Origin: an uncultured Clostridia bacterium
Lineage (GTDB): Bacteria > Bacillota > Clostridia > Oscillospirales > Oscillospiraceae
Assembly: GCA_945864305.1 (NCBI GenBank)
Contig: CAMBAJ010000016.1
Location: 1 to 38,048 of the forward strand
DNA length: 38,048 nucleotides
Direction of reading: 5' to 3'
Part shown: positions 22,950-31,457 of the stretch, piece after piece
Numbering within the stretch: position 1 is the first letter of the stretch
How the letters are laid out: every line of letters starts with the position of its first letter
Notes under the pieces: model-generated
Seen by the model: the letters and a program-made list of their open reading frames with translations, nothing else
Told to the model about the DNA's origin: nothing
Databases searched by the model: none
Position numbers and translations under genes: made by a program

Positions 22950-24041
22950 TTATTGATAGGTCAGGGTACTGGTTGCGGAATTGATAATGCAGACATAGCT
23001 CCTGCCCTGCCCCAGGGTCAGCGGGGTGCCGTCCGCCAGCTTGTAGACCAGAGGGGTGTTCCGGTCCCCCTTGCTCCACTGGATGTCCACGGCCTTGCCG
23101 CCGCAGAAGAACGTGCCCTTACCGCTGGTCAGGTCCACCCGCAGCCGGCCCGCCGAATCCAGCACCTTCATGCTGGTCCGCAGTACTAGCACATTCGTAG
23201 CGCTCACCTGCTCGTTGGTGGAGCCGTCGATGTGCTCCGTGCCGTACTGCCCCGCCATATAAAGCCGGGTCTCCGGGTCATAGGTGAAGGTGCCGGTCTT
23301 GTAGTTGGAGAATTTCACTGTCACGTCCGCCGCCGGAGCGCCGTTGGCCGGCGTGCCGTCCTCCGCGAAGGCCTGGTCGTAGGTGTAGCCCTCCTTGTGC
23401 TCCGTGCGGAACCGGCCCTGGCTCAGATACTCCAGAATCTTCTCGTCGGAGGTCACCAGCGTGTGCTCGTAGTCCATGGTCTTGCGGCGCTCCGCGTCCC
23501 GCCAGAAGATTTTGGCGTCGGAACCGCCGTTGACGCCGTCCATATTGTCCACCTTCCAGCTCCTCAGGTCCTGGTACGCCTCCGGACTGCCACCGGCGTG
23601 GACATACAGCGCGTCAAGGCCCAGGGCCAGCTCGATGTAATAGGGCCGGGCGGAGCGGATACTGCCCAGGACGCCCGCGCCGCTTATGTTCTGGAACACG
23701 CCCAGCATCCGGGTGATGCCGCCCTCCGCCGGGACCTCATAGATGATGTCCGCCTGGGAGATGCCAAGCTGGGGCTGGGCCGCTTTCAGATTGTTGAACA
23801 TCACCGCCACCGGGCGGTCGTTCTCATACTCCGGCTCCATGGGAAGCCCCGTCAACGGGTTGGTGCCCGCGGGCACGTAGGGCTCCGGTTCCGGCTCCGG
23901 CTCGGGTTCCGGTTCCGGAACAGGCTCCTCGATGGACTCCGGCTCCACCGCCGGTTCCACCGGTTCCTCTTTTTTCCCGCAGCCCGCCAGGCTCAGCAGC
24001 ATCACCGCCGCCAGGAGCATTGCCAATACCCGCTTGTTCAT
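22950..24041 (-). CDS. DUF3048 (YerB-like) lipoprotein
   Basis: 363 residues. Signal peptide with a lipobox (LSLAGC, Cys21), so it is anchored outside the membrane. Residues 25-55 are an acidic Pro-Glu repeat linker; the rest is the DUF3048 fold, with NPLTGLP, RPVAVMFNN, SQADIIYE, GSIRSARPYYIELA and the C-terminal part around YKTGTFTYD and TFFCGGK. Bacillus YerB is the known relative; its role is not established. Driven by its own sigma-A promoter (24079-24107) and closed by a terminator at 22906-22935. Confidence 0.9.
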   Translation of the reverse strand: MNKRVLAMLLAAVMLLSLAGCGKKEEPVEPAVEPESIEEPVPEPEPEPEPEPEPYVPAGTNPLTGLPMEPEYENDRPVAVMFNNLKAAQPQLGISQADIIYEVPAEGGITRMLGVFQNISGAGVLGSIRSARPYYIELALGLDALYVHAGGSPEAYQDLRSWKVDNMDGVNGGSDAKIFWRDAERRKTMDYEHTLVTSDEKILEYLSQGRFRTEHKEGYTYDQAFAEDGTPANGAPAADVTVKFSNYKTGTFTYDPETRLYMAGQYGTEHIDGSTNEQVSATNVLVLRTSMKVLDSAGRLRVDLTSGKGTFFCGGKAVDIQWSKGDRNTPLVYKLADGTPLTLGQGRSYVCIINSATSTLTYQ

Positions 24042-24078
24042 CCCGTCGCCGCCTCTCGTATCGTATTATGGTAACTCC

Positions 24079-24107
24079 ATGATACCAACGGCAGTGAGTC
24101 CCGTCAA
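24079..24107 (-). promoter_or_regulatory. Sigma-A promoter of the YerB-like gene
   Basis: Minus strand TTGACG (24107-24102), 17 bases, TATCAT (24084-24079), 38 bases before the start codon. Near-consensus. Confidence 0.75.
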
Positions 24108-24137
24108 GGCAAAATCCGGCAAAATTCGTTTTGAGGC

Positions 24138-24167
24138 TGTACAAACCGCCACCAGATGCGGTATACT
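24138..24167 (+). promoter_or_regulatory. Probable sigma-A promoter of the DUF4364 gene
   Basis: TGTACA (24138-24143), 18 bases, TATACT (24162-24167), 37 bases before the ATG. The -35 is weak, the -10 good. It is back to back with the YerB promoter. Confidence 0.5.
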
Positions 24168-24204
24168 ATACAAAAAGACGAAACAACATCTGGAGGTGTT
24201 GCAC

Positions 24205-24753
24205 ATGGCAGGCCGCGGCTTTATCCATGACAAGCTGGAAATCAAATTTCTCATTCTCTATATCACCGCCCGGGTCATCGAGCCCATCCCCTTCGACACG
24301 GTGCTGGACCTGACGCTGTGCGACGACGCCATCGACTACTTCGACTTCTCCGAGTGTCTGGCGGACCTGGTGAAGACGGAGCATCTGACCCTCTCCGAGG
24401 ACGGGCTGTACGCCATCACGGATAAGGGCCTGCGGAACAGCCGCATCTGCGAGTCCAGCCTCCCCTACTCCGTGCGGCTGCGGTGCGACAAGAATCTGGC
24501 CTCCTGCAACCGGAAGCTCCGTCGGAAGAGCCAGGTCCGGGCCACCACGGAGAAGCGTCCCAACGGGACCTACACCGTGAAGCTGTGCCTGGACGACGAC
24601 ATGGGCAGCGTCATGGACCTGCGGCTGATGGTGCCCCGGGAGGACATGGCCAAGGTGCTGTCGGACCGCTTTCAGAAGTCGCCGGAGAAGCTGTACAGCC
24701 AGATCATGAATCTGCTGCTCAGCGACGGTGAGGACCGTCAGGGCCAGGTGTGA
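24205..24753 (+). CDS. DUF4364 protein (winged-helix-like)
   Basis: 182 residues from ATG 24205, which has GGAGGT seven bases upstream; the open frame extends further 5' without a start signal. Residues about 5-85 look like a winged helix (KLEIKFLILYITARV ... LTLSEDGLYAITDKG), and the C-terminal half is the DUF4364 domain (TYTVKLCLDDD, LMVPREDMAKVL). The family is widespread in Clostridia; its regulatory role is unproven. Divergent from the YerB-like gene, with a shared terminator to the convergent sipL-like gene. Confidence 0.85.
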   Translation: MAGRGFIHDKLEIKFLILYITARVIEPIPFDTVLDLTLCDDAIDYFDFSECLADLVKTEHLTLSEDGLYAITDKGLRNSRICESSLPYSVRLRCDKNLASCNRKLRRKSQVRATTEKRPNGTYTVKLCLDDDMGSVMDLRLMVPREDMAKVLSDRFQKSPEKLYSQIMNLLLSDGEDRQGQV

Positions 24754-24776
24754 GCACTCGAATACTGCGCACAGAC

Positions 24777-24811
24777 AAAAATACCAGCCACGAAATGTGG
24801 CTGGTATTTTT
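24777..24811. terminator. Bidirectional terminator between convergent genes
   Basis: Perfect 15-bp inverted repeat (AAAAATACCAGCCAC / GTGGCTGGTATTTTT) with a five-base loop. It serves both DUF4364 (plus) and the SipL-like gene (minus), whose stop is eight bases away. Confidence 0.9.
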
Positions 24812-24818
24812 GTGCTTT

Positions 24819-26357
24819 TTACGCCCGCTTTCTCGGGATCAGCAACAGCTTTTCCCGAGGTAGCTCCGTCTCCGACTCCAGCTGATTGGCCGCCAGTATG
24901 GTGGCGATGGTGGTGTTGTACTTCTTCGCCAGGTCCCAGGCGCTCTCCTGCTTCCCCAGGCAGCGCAGTACCAGGGACGGCGCGCCCGCCGTGTCCTTGG
25001 CGGACTCCGTGTCCAGCTTGGCGGCGGAGATACAGACCTTTTTCACCTTGGACGCCGCCTCCGCCCGGAAGTCTACCGGAAAGCGCACCTCAATGCCCCG
25101 GTCTCCCAGGCTGCCCTGGACCTCCTCCGGGCAGACCGCCCGGGCCGTGACCTTGCAAAGCTCTGGCAGCTCCAGCTGGCAGCTGACATCGATGGACCGC
25201 TCCGCTACCAGGGGCACGCCGCCCTCGTCCAGATACAGCGCCCGCACCGCCGCGCTGGTGCGGAGGGTGGTGCTCTCCCCCTCCCGGCTGACGGAGACCG
25301 CCCCGCAGGAGACGTCCAGCGTCAGAATGGACTCCGCCACCACGCCGATCTCCAGCACCTCCCGGACCGTCTGGCGGCGGGTCACGGTCTCGCAGAAGTC
25401 CGTCAGCGACAGCGGCGACGCCTCGTAGGTCATGTCATAGGCCGTGGAGTACAGGTCATTCAGGAGGGTCAGGTCCCGCTCCTCCCGCAGCAGCGCCGTG
25501 GCGTGGAAATACAGCGTCACGGCGATCTGCCGCCCCTCCGGGTCGTCGCCGTCGATCTGGAAGTCTGTGCCGGTCAGCTGTAATTGCAGCGAGGGGGCGG
25601 CCCCCTCCGGTGCGCCCTCCACCTCCATAATCTGGGAGAAGGGCAGCTCCGCCGTGGTGGAACAGCATTTCCCGCCGCCGGTGCGGTAGAGCAGACTCAC
25701 CAGGAACATGCCCTTGAAAATGAGCTTGCTCCCCACGATCTTCGTCTCCGTCACGGAGCTGCAGACCTGCTGGGTCAGCAGCTCCGCGGCGCCCTCCCGG
25801 CCCGGGGAGAGATTGATCTCCTCGGAAAAGGTAAAGTCCTTCTCCGCGATGTGGGTCAGCAGGATGGCGTGCTGCTGCTCCTGCCGCTTCTCCACGCACA
25901 GCGCCTTCTCCGCCTCCACGTCTGTGCAGAAGCTGAGAGGCGCCTTCTGGTATCCGGTGATATGTGTGACCAGCTTGCAGTGTGTAAAGACCTTCCGGGG
26001 ATTCAGCATCCGGGTCTCCAGAAATTCCGGCTCCGTCTCCGCCGTCAGATACAGGCAGCCCGGCAGACTGCGGCTGTCGCTCTCCACCGTGAAGGGCATG
26101 GCGAACTCCAGCGTGCGGATGCCGCCCTCCCCGTCGGGGGTGTACAGCACCGTTACCCGGACCGTGCCGGAGAGCTCCGCTTTTCCGTCCCGCAGTTCCC
26201 GGCTGTGGAGATAGACCTTTCCGTCGGTCTCGATGATCCGCGCGATATCCGGACAGTAGTCCGGCACGATGGTCTCAGCTGTCTCCTCCTGTGTCAGTAC
26301 CAGCTCACCGCCTGCCTCATAGGCATCCAGGCTTGTTTTTTTCAAATCCAGTTCCAT
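24819..26357 (-). CDS. sipL: SipL-like spore-coat morphogenetic protein (SPOCS/DUF3794 + LysM)
   Basis: 512 residues from ATG 26357 with AAGGAAGG upstream (a TTG directly before it is less likely). Repeated DUF3794/SPOCS-type beta domains span about 20-440 (ETIVPDYCPDIARI; TETKIVGSKLIFKGMFLVSLLY; SIDVSCQLELPE). A LysM domain occupies about 463-510 (KQESAWDLAKKYNTTIATILAAN). Known: SipL of Clostridioides difficile has a SPOCS part and C-terminal LysM and recruits SpoIVA to the forespore surface. The gene follows spoVM by 62 bases in the same operon, which fits a coat-assembly role in the mother cell. Confidence 0.8.
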   Translation of the reverse strand: MELDLKKTSLDAYEAGGELVLTQEETAETIVPDYCPDIARIIETDGKVYLHSRELRDGKAELSGTVRVTVLYTPDGEGGIRTLEFAMPFTVESDSRSLPGCLYLTAETEPEFLETRMLNPRKVFTHCKLVTHITGYQKAPLSFCTDVEAEKALCVEKRQEQQHAILLTHIAEKDFTFSEEINLSPGREGAAELLTQQVCSSVTETKIVGSKLIFKGMFLVSLLYRTGGGKCCSTTAELPFSQIMEVEGAPEGAAPSLQLQLTGTDFQIDGDDPEGRQIAVTLYFHATALLREERDLTLLNDLYSTAYDMTYEASPLSLTDFCETVTRRQTVREVLEIGVVAESILTLDVSCGAVSVSREGESTTLRTSAAVRALYLDEGGVPLVAERSIDVSCQLELPELCKVTARAVCPEEVQGSLGDRGIEVRFPVDFRAEAASKVKKVCISAAKLDTESAKDTAGAPSLVLRCLGKQESAWDLAKKYNTTIATILAANQLESETELPREKLLLIPRKRA

Positions 26358-26419
26358 CAAGAACCCTTCCTTTCCCGGCAGTTCGATCCTGACATCAGTC
26401 TATGAACCGCCGGACGGCC

Positions 26420-26494
26420 TTATGCTTTGATCCGGAACAATTTCCGCAGAATGCCCCGCAGCGCTTTCGGTGACTTCCAAACCACGATATTCAT
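26420..26494 (-). CDS. spoVM: SpoVM, forespore-surface curvature-sensing peptide
   Basis: A 24-codon gene with GGAAGGAG upstream of ATG 26494. It starts MNIVVWKSPKALRG and is a basic amphipathic helix. Compared with Bacillus SpoVM, Lys7, Pro9, Lys10, Leu12, Gly14, Ile15 and Arg17 are in the same places; Pro9 is the residue known to matter for localisation. Known role: inserts into the convex forespore membrane and anchors SpoIVA at the base of the spore coat. In Bacillus, spoVM lies downstream of prpC-prkC-rsgA-rpe-thiN; here it follows prpC-prkC-rsgA, which supports the call. It is easily missed because of its size. Confidence 0.9.
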   Translation of the reverse strand: MNIVVWKSPKALRGILRKLFRIKA

Positions 26495-26510
26495 ATGACG
26501 CTCCTTCCTT

Positions 26511-26666
26511 CTAACGCCTGCAGCAGGCGCATCCGCACGCGATCAGCAAAAACGCCACCAGAAACAGCAGAGCTCCCACCGGAAAAATGGCCGCAATCAG
26601 AATGCCGGCCCCGAGTGCCACGGCGCAGATCCCCAGGATCCGGCAGCCGTCCCCGCCTCGAAACAT
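26511..26666 (-). CDS. Small membrane protein with a Cys-rich tail, upstream of spoVM
   Basis: 51 residues from ATG 26666 with GGAGAGGGGG upstream; the stop is 16 bases before the spoVM ATG, and the spoVM ribosome binding site lies in that gap. Two hydrophobic helices at about 9-28 (RILGICAVALGAGILIAAIF) and 30-44, then the end CGCACCRR with four cysteines in six residues. No function known. Its place as first gene of the spoVM-sipL operon suggests it is made in the mother cell during sporulation. Confidence 0.65.
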   Translation of the reverse strand: MFRGGDGCRILGICAVALGAGILIAAIFPVGALLFLVAFLLIACGCACCRR

Positions 26667-26690
26667 GCGTCACGCCCCCTCTCCTGTCTC

Positions 26691-26716
26691 AGTATATACA
26701 GGGAAGTCTGTCCAGT
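26691..26716 (-). promoter_or_regulatory. Possible mother-cell sigma promoter of the spoVM operon
   Basis: Minus strand: AC (26716-26715), 16 bases, TATATACT (26698-26691), 24 bases before the first start codon. Same AC-N16-YATAYACT form as the split gene's promoter. No sigma-A -35 is spaced correctly. A separate promoter is required because rsgA is closed by a terminator just upstream. Confidence 0.4.
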
Positions 26717-26723
26717 GTGCGCG

Positions 26724-26758
26724 AAAAAAGCCGCCGGATGGTTTCAGCATCCGGCGGC
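26724..26758 (-). terminator. Terminator after rsgA
   Basis: 11-bp stem (GCCGCCGGATG / CATCCGGCGGC) with a seven-base loop, then TTTTTT on the minus strand. It ends the long gmk-to-rsgA operon six bases after the rsgA stop codon. Confidence 0.9.
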
Positions 26759-26764
26759 CACAGC

Positions 26765-27652
26765 TCATTTTTTGTTTTCCTGCCAGTCCTTCAGGGGCTT
26801 GAGCTCCTCGTAGAGCCGCAGATAGCTCTCGTGGCGCTTTTTCTGGATGTCGCCCCGGCGGACGGCCTCCAGCACGGCGCAGCCCTTTTCCTTCGTGTGG
26901 CTGCATCCCACAAACCGGCACTGGCCCAGATAGGGTGCGAACTCCCGGAAAGTCTCCGGCAGGCGGTGCTTCCACTCCAGGTTCAACTCGTCCGTCTCAA
27001 AGGAGGAAAAGCCTGGGGAGTCCACGATCTCTGCGCCGCAGCTCAGCTTGAACAGCTCCACGTGGCGGGTGGTGTGCCGTCCCCGGCCAAGGGCCTCGCT
27101 GATCTCGCCCACCTTCAGATCGAAGGCCGGGTCCAGCGCGTTCAGAATGCTTGATTTTCCTACGCCAGAGTTCCCTGTAAAGGCAGATAGCTTTCCGGCA
27201 ATCAAGGGCTTTAGCTCCTCCAGTCCCTCGCCGGTCTCCGCGCTGACCCGGAGGGTTTGGAACCCGGCGGCCCGGTAGAGGTCGTACAGGTCGTCCGCCC
27301 GGTCCAGGTCGCACTTGTTCAGCAGGATGATGGCCTCGCAGCCCTTCAGCGCCGCGATGGCGGCCACCCGGTCGATGAGGAACGGGTCCGTCCTGGGAAT
27401 GGCCCCGGAGCCGATGATGACCAACTGGTCGATATTGGCCACGGCGGGCCGGGCAAAGGCGTTCTTCCGGGGGCAGATGCGCTCCACGAACCCCTCGCCA
27501 TTGCCCAGCTCCCGGACCTCCACCCGGTCGCCCACCAGGGGGGAGACGCCGTCCTTCCGGAATTTCCCCCTGGCGCGGCAGGTCAGCACTTCACTGCCGG
27601 TGTCCACATAGTAGAACCCGCTGAGTGCTTTTTGAATTCTTCCCTCAATCAT
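26765..27652 (-). CDS. rsgA: Ribosome small-subunit GTPase RsgA
   Basis: 295 residues from ATG 27652, which overlaps the prkC stop by eight bases. N-terminal OB fold (about 1-65); circularly permuted GTPase with the G4 motif LLNKCDLD before the G1 loop GNSGVGKSS and G3 DSPGF; C-terminal zinc site CRFVGCSHTKEKGC. Known role: late assembly of the 30S subunit, GTP-dependent. In Bacillus the homologue (CpgA) is phosphorylated by PrkC, and here the two genes are coupled. Confidence 0.95.
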   Translation of the reverse strand: MIEGRIQKALSGFYYVDTGSEVLTCRARGKFRKDGVSPLVGDRVEVRELGNGEGFVERICPRKNAFARPAVANIDQLVIIGSGAIPRTDPFLIDRVAAIAALKGCEAIILLNKCDLDRADDLYDLYRAAGFQTLRVSAETGEGLEELKPLIAGKLSAFTGNSGVGKSSILNALDPAFDLKVGEISEALGRGRHTTRHVELFKLSCGAEIVDSPGFSSFETDELNLEWKHRLPETFREFAPYLGQCRFVGCSHTKEKGCAVLEAVRRGDIQKKRHESYLRLYEELKPLKDWQENKK

Positions 27653-29648
27653 AATAAGGTTCCACGGTGATCGTCTTGTCGTAGACCACCTCTCCGTCCA
27701 ATTCCGCATAGATATGGGTCTCGCCGGTGCCGGTGACGGTCACCGGGTAGTTCCCCAACGTGCAGTCCACCGTCTTATCCAGCAGCAGATTTCCATCCTG
27801 ATACACCACCAGGCGGGCGGTCTCCCGGTCCTCGGGCAGGGGGATATACAGCGTGTCCTCGCCTGCGGTCCAGCCTTCATTGCCGGTATTCTCCGGACCG
27901 GAACTGACCACGAAATTCACCTTGGTGCCCGAGGCCACTGCCGTGTTTGCCGCCGGGTCCTGGCGCAGGATGATGCCTGCCTCGTATTCGCTGGTCTCAT
28001 AGGTAACGTCGCCAATATCCAGGCCCAGTTGTGTCAACTGCTTTCTGGCCACTTCCAGCTGCACGCCCTCAAAGGGCAGCAGCGGAGAGGTCTGGGGGCC
28101 CTTGCTCATAATGATCTTGATGGTGTCGCCCTTTTTCAGCTGCTCGTTTACAGCCGGCTCCGTGGAGACGATGCAGCCCTTTTCAATCTCATCGTTGTAG
28201 ACCCACTCCTCCTCCGGCGGCGCCTCGAAGACCAGGTCATACTTTTCAATCAGGTTCTTCATCGTCTGCTTCGCCTGGGCGAACGTCTGTTTCGTCACAT
28301 CCAGCATCACACTGGTGTCCTCACCGGAGCTGATCCAAATCTGGATGACCAGATTGTCGCCTTTCCGGTACTCACCCTCGGCGGGGTCCTGCTTGGCAAT
28401 AGTCCCCTCGGGATAGTCGCTGGAGATATCGCCCATATACTTCAATTGGAAGATATCCTTGATGCCGTCCTTCTCCTTGGCCTCTTCTTCGGGATACCCC
28501 AATACGGACGGGACCCTATATGTTTCCGATGCCGAACTGCCGAAAGACCCCAGGATGGACTTGAACATCACCGCCACCAGGGCCACCGCCAGTACCACCG
28601 CCACGACGGTCAGGACTGTTCGGGTGCCGTTTTTCCGCTGCGGTTTCCGCTCGTCGTAATCGTCGTCGTAGTCTCTCCGGCGCTCCCGCTCGTGGGCAGG
28701 GGCTGGCCGGTGGGCGGTCTGGGTCGCTGACGCGGCATGGGCGCCGCCGGTCCGCAGCAGTCTGGTGGGCTCGTCCACCTCCTCCGGCCGCAGGTCCTCC
28801 AGTTCGAAGTCCAGGTTGACGCCGGGGTTCTTCCGGAAGGCCTCCAGGTCCGCAATCATATCATCGGCGGAGGCATATCGCCGGTCGATGTCCGAGGCCA
28901 TGGCCTTCATGCAGATCAGCTCCAGCTGCTCGGGGATGTCGGGGTTGATCTCCCGGGGCGCCAGGGGGATGGAACTGAGGTGCTGGATCGCCACAGAGAC
29001 AGCCGAGTCTCCCTCGAAAGGCAGCCGGCCGGTCAGCATTTCGTACAGCACCACGCCGGCGGAGTAGATGTCGCTCCGGGCGTCGATCCGGTCGCCCCGG
29101 GCCTGCTCCGGCGAGATATAGTGCACGGAGCCCAGGGCTTCCTGGGTCAGGGTCTGAGCGGAGTTCTCCAGGCAGGCGATGCCGAAATCGGCCACCTTCA
29201 CGCTGCCGTCCCGCAGGACCATGATGTTCTGGGGCTTGATGTCCCGGTGGACGATGCCCCGGCTGTGGGCGTGGCTCAGGCCTCGCATGATCTGGGTGAT
29301 GAAGTGCAGGGACTCCCGCCAGTTCAGCTGGCCCCGCTTCTCCATATACTGCTTCAGCGTGATGCCGTCGATGAGCTCCATCACGATATATTCCGTGTCA
29401 CCGCCCCGGGACACGTCGTAGACCGACACGATGTTGGGGTGGGACAGCTGAGCGACTGCCTGGGACTCCGCGTTGAACCGGCGGCGGAAATCCTCGTCCT
29501 GGGCCAGGTCGGCCTTGAGAATTTTGACAGCCACCAGACGGTTGAGACGGTGGCACTTCGCCTTGTAGACCACCGCCATGCCGCCTGTGCCGATGCGCTC
29601 CAGGATCTCATAGCGGTTGTCCAGCATCTTTCCAATGTACTGATCCAT
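27645..29648 (-). CDS. prkC: PASTA-domain Ser/Thr protein kinase PrkC
   Basis: 667 residues. Kinase domain at about 13-275: glycine loop GTGGMAVVYKA, Lys42, HRD (Asp136), DFG, GSVHYISPEQARGD, RSDIYSAGV. Basic juxtamembrane region, one transmembrane helix at about 345-368 (TVLTVVAVVLAVALVAVMF), three PASTA repeats at about 375-580 outside the cell, and a C-terminal beta domain. Known role: senses muropeptides/lipid II, phosphorylates division, wall and translation proteins, and can trigger spore germination. Paired with its phosphatase PrpC (16 bases upstream). Confidence 0.95.
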   Translation of the reverse strand: MDQYIGKMLDNRYEILERIGTGGMAVVYKAKCHRLNRLVAVKILKADLAQDEDFRRRFNAESQAVAQLSHPNIVSVYDVSRGGDTEYIVMELIDGITLKQYMEKRGQLNWRESLHFITQIMRGLSHAHSRGIVHRDIKPQNIMVLRDGSVKVADFGIACLENSAQTLTQEALGSVHYISPEQARGDRIDARSDIYSAGVVLYEMLTGRLPFEGDSAVSVAIQHLSSIPLAPREINPDIPEQLELICMKAMASDIDRRYASADDMIADLEAFRKNPGVNLDFELEDLRPEEVDEPTRLLRTGGAHAASATQTAHRPAPAHERERRRDYDDDYDERKPQRKNGTRTVLTVVAVVLAVALVAVMFKSILGSFGSSASETYRVPSVLGYPEEEAKEKDGIKDIFQLKYMGDISSDYPEGTIAKQDPAEGEYRKGDNLVIQIWISSGEDTSVMLDVTKQTFAQAKQTMKNLIEKYDLVFEAPPEEEWVYNDEIEKGCIVSTEPAVNEQLKKGDTIKIIMSKGPQTSPLLPFEGVQLEVARKQLTQLGLDIGDVTYETSEYEAGIILRQDPAANTAVASGTKVNFVVSSGPENTGNEGWTAGEDTLYIPLPEDRETARLVVYQDGNLLLDKTVDCTLGNYPVTVTGTGETHIYAELDGEVVYDKTITVEPYYD

Positions 29649-29664
29649 ACGTCTCCCCCCTCTC

Positions 29665-30405
29665 TTACAGCTTCTGCATCAGCACGGCCGTCACGTTGTC
29701 AGACGCACCCTGGCTCTTGGAAATATCCAGCAGGCGGCCGAGGCACGTGTCCGGATCGCCGCCGTGGATGACCTCGTACAGCATCTCCTGGTCCGTCACC
29801 GTGTCCACCATGCCGTCGGTGCACAGCAGCAGAAATTCCCCCGCCGCCATGGGACAGATGTACCCGTCGCACTGGGCGACGGCGTCCGGGCCCAGGGCCC
29901 GGGTGATCAGATTCCGGTTGGGATGGCGGCGGGCCTCCTCGGCGGTGATGTCGCCCCGCTCCACCATGCTCTGGACCAGAGAGTGGTCCTTAGTGACCCG
30001 GGTGATGCCGTCCGGCGTGATGTGGTAGGCCCGGCTGTCACCCACGTTGGTCACCACCACGCCGCCCTCGTAGGACACGGCGGACACCAGGGTGGTGCCC
30101 ATGCCGCGGTACGCCTCCTCCCGGTCGGCGGCGTCCCGGATGGCTCTGTTGGACAGAGCCACCGCGTAGGAGGATGCCTCCCGTAGCTGCTCCGGGCTCA
30201 TCTCCGGCGTCAGGACCTTTTCCAGTTCCTCAATAAAGGTGGTCACAGCGATGCTGCTGGCCACGCAGCCGCCGGCCGCACCGCCCATGCCGTCACACAC
30301 CACACAGATGGTGTGGCCAGTGGCGGTCTGCTCCCGCACCGCGTAGGCGTCCTGATTGTCCTTCCGGACCAGACCGATATCGGTCATGCCCCATACTCTC
30401 ATCAT
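29665..30405 (-). CDS. prpC: PP2C-type Ser/Thr phosphatase PrpC
   Basis: 246 residues; ATG 30405 overlaps the rlmN stop (ATGA). All PP2C metal-binding motifs are present: RKDNQDAY, DGMGG, VGDSRAY, LLCTDGMVD and SDNVTAVL, giving the Mn-dependent phosphatase centre. It reverses PrkC phosphorylation; gene order prpC-prkC is conserved in Firmicutes. Confidence 0.95.
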   Translation of the reverse strand: MMRVWGMTDIGLVRKDNQDAYAVREQTATGHTICVVCDGMGGAAGGCVASSIAVTTFIEELEKVLTPEMSPEQLREASSYAVALSNRAIRDAADREEAYRGMGTTLVSAVSYEGGVVVTNVGDSRAYHITPDGITRVTKDHSLVQSMVERGDITAEEARRHPNRNLITRALGPDAVAQCDGYICPMAAGEFLLLCTDGMVDTVTDQEMLYEVIHGGDPDTCLGRLLDISKSQGASDNVTAVLMQKL

Positions 30406-31445
30406 TGGGCCATCTCCCCTTTCTGTGCTTCTTCCATAGCCTTCCGGCGGAGCTGTCCGCAGGACGCGTCAATATCGCCGCCCAGGCTGCGCCGCACTGT
30501 GGCGGTAACGCCGTGGGATTCCAGGCGCTTTTGAAATGCCGCCACCCGTTTGGAGGGCTTGAAGGGACTCTCCACCACGTCGTTCAGCGGGATCAGATTC
30601 ACGTGGCCAGGCATACCCTTGATCTTTTTGGCAATCAGGTCCGCCTGCCAGTCATGGTCGTTGACGCCGTCGATCATGGCGTACTCGAAGGAGATGCGCC
30701 GCCCGGTCTTTTTGAAATAGTCGTGGCAGGCCGCGAAGAGCTTGTCCACGTCGTAGGCCCGGTTCACCGGCATGATCTTCGACCGGGTCTCGCTGTCCGG
30801 CGCGTGGAGGGACACCGACAGCGTCAGTTGCAGTCCCAGGTCCGCCAGCCGCTGAATCCCCGGGATGACGCCGCAGGTGGACAGGGAGATGTGGCGCATG
30901 CCGATGTTCATGCCGTCGGGGTGGTTCACCAGCTCCAGAAATTTCAGCACCGTGTCCAGGTTGTCCATAGGCTCTCCGATGCCCATGAGGACGATGTTGC
31001 TGATCTCCAGTCCGGAGTCGATCTGGGTGAACAGCACCTGGTCCAGCATTTCAGCGGGCGTCAGGTTCCGCACCCGGCCGGCGATGGTGGACGCGCAGAA
31101 GGCGCAGCCCATACGGCAGCCCACCTGGGAGGAGATGCACACCGTGTTGCCGTGATGGTACTGCATCAAAACCGTCTCGATGCAGTTGCCGTCCGCCAGC
31201 TCCCACAGGTATTTAATGGTACCGTCCTGTTGGGAGACCTGCTTCCGGGCCACCTGGGGCACTGTCAGGACGCACTCCGCCTTCAGTTTCTCCCGCAGGG
31301 CCTTGGAGAGATTCGTCATCTCGTCAAAGGACCTGGCGCCCTTGTGGAGCCAGGTGAACACCTGTTTTCCCCGGAAGGCCGGCTCCCCCATGGCTTTCAG
31401 GGTCTCCGTCATCTCCTGGAGAGTCTGTGATTTGATATCAATCAT
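30402..31445 (-). CDS. rlmN: 23S rRNA/tRNA adenine-C2 methyltransferase RlmN
   Basis: 347 residues. Radical-SAM cluster CRMGCAFC with Cys110, Cys114 and Cys117; MGIGEPMDN and STCGVIPGI SAM-binding parts; conserved C-terminal Cys (GGDIDASCGQLR) that forms the protein-RNA intermediate. Acts on A2503 of 23S rRNA and on some tRNAs. Starts 12 bases after the rsmB stop. Confidence 0.95.
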   Translation of the reverse strand: MIDIKSQTLQEMTETLKAMGEPAFRGKQVFTWLHKGARSFDEMTNLSKALREKLKAECVLTVPQVARKQVSQQDGTIKYLWELADGNCIETVLMQYHHGNTVCISSQVGCRMGCAFCASTIAGRVRNLTPAEMLDQVLFTQIDSGLEISNIVLMGIGEPMDNLDTVLKFLELVNHPDGMNIGMRHISLSTCGVIPGIQRLADLGLQLTLSVSLHAPDSETRSKIMPVNRAYDVDKLFAACHDYFKKTGRRISFEYAMIDGVNDHDWQADLIAKKIKGMPGHVNLIPLNDVVESPFKPSKRVAAFQKRLESHGVTATVRRSLGGDIDASCGQLRRKAMEEAQKGEMAQ

Positions 31446-31457
31446 AAAAGGGTCCCC

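Noticed and set aside
23880-23940. Pro-Glu repeat in the YerB-like protein as a mobile or CRISPR-like repeat
   Set aside because: It is a coding low-complexity linker between the lipobox and the folded domain, common in lipoproteins.
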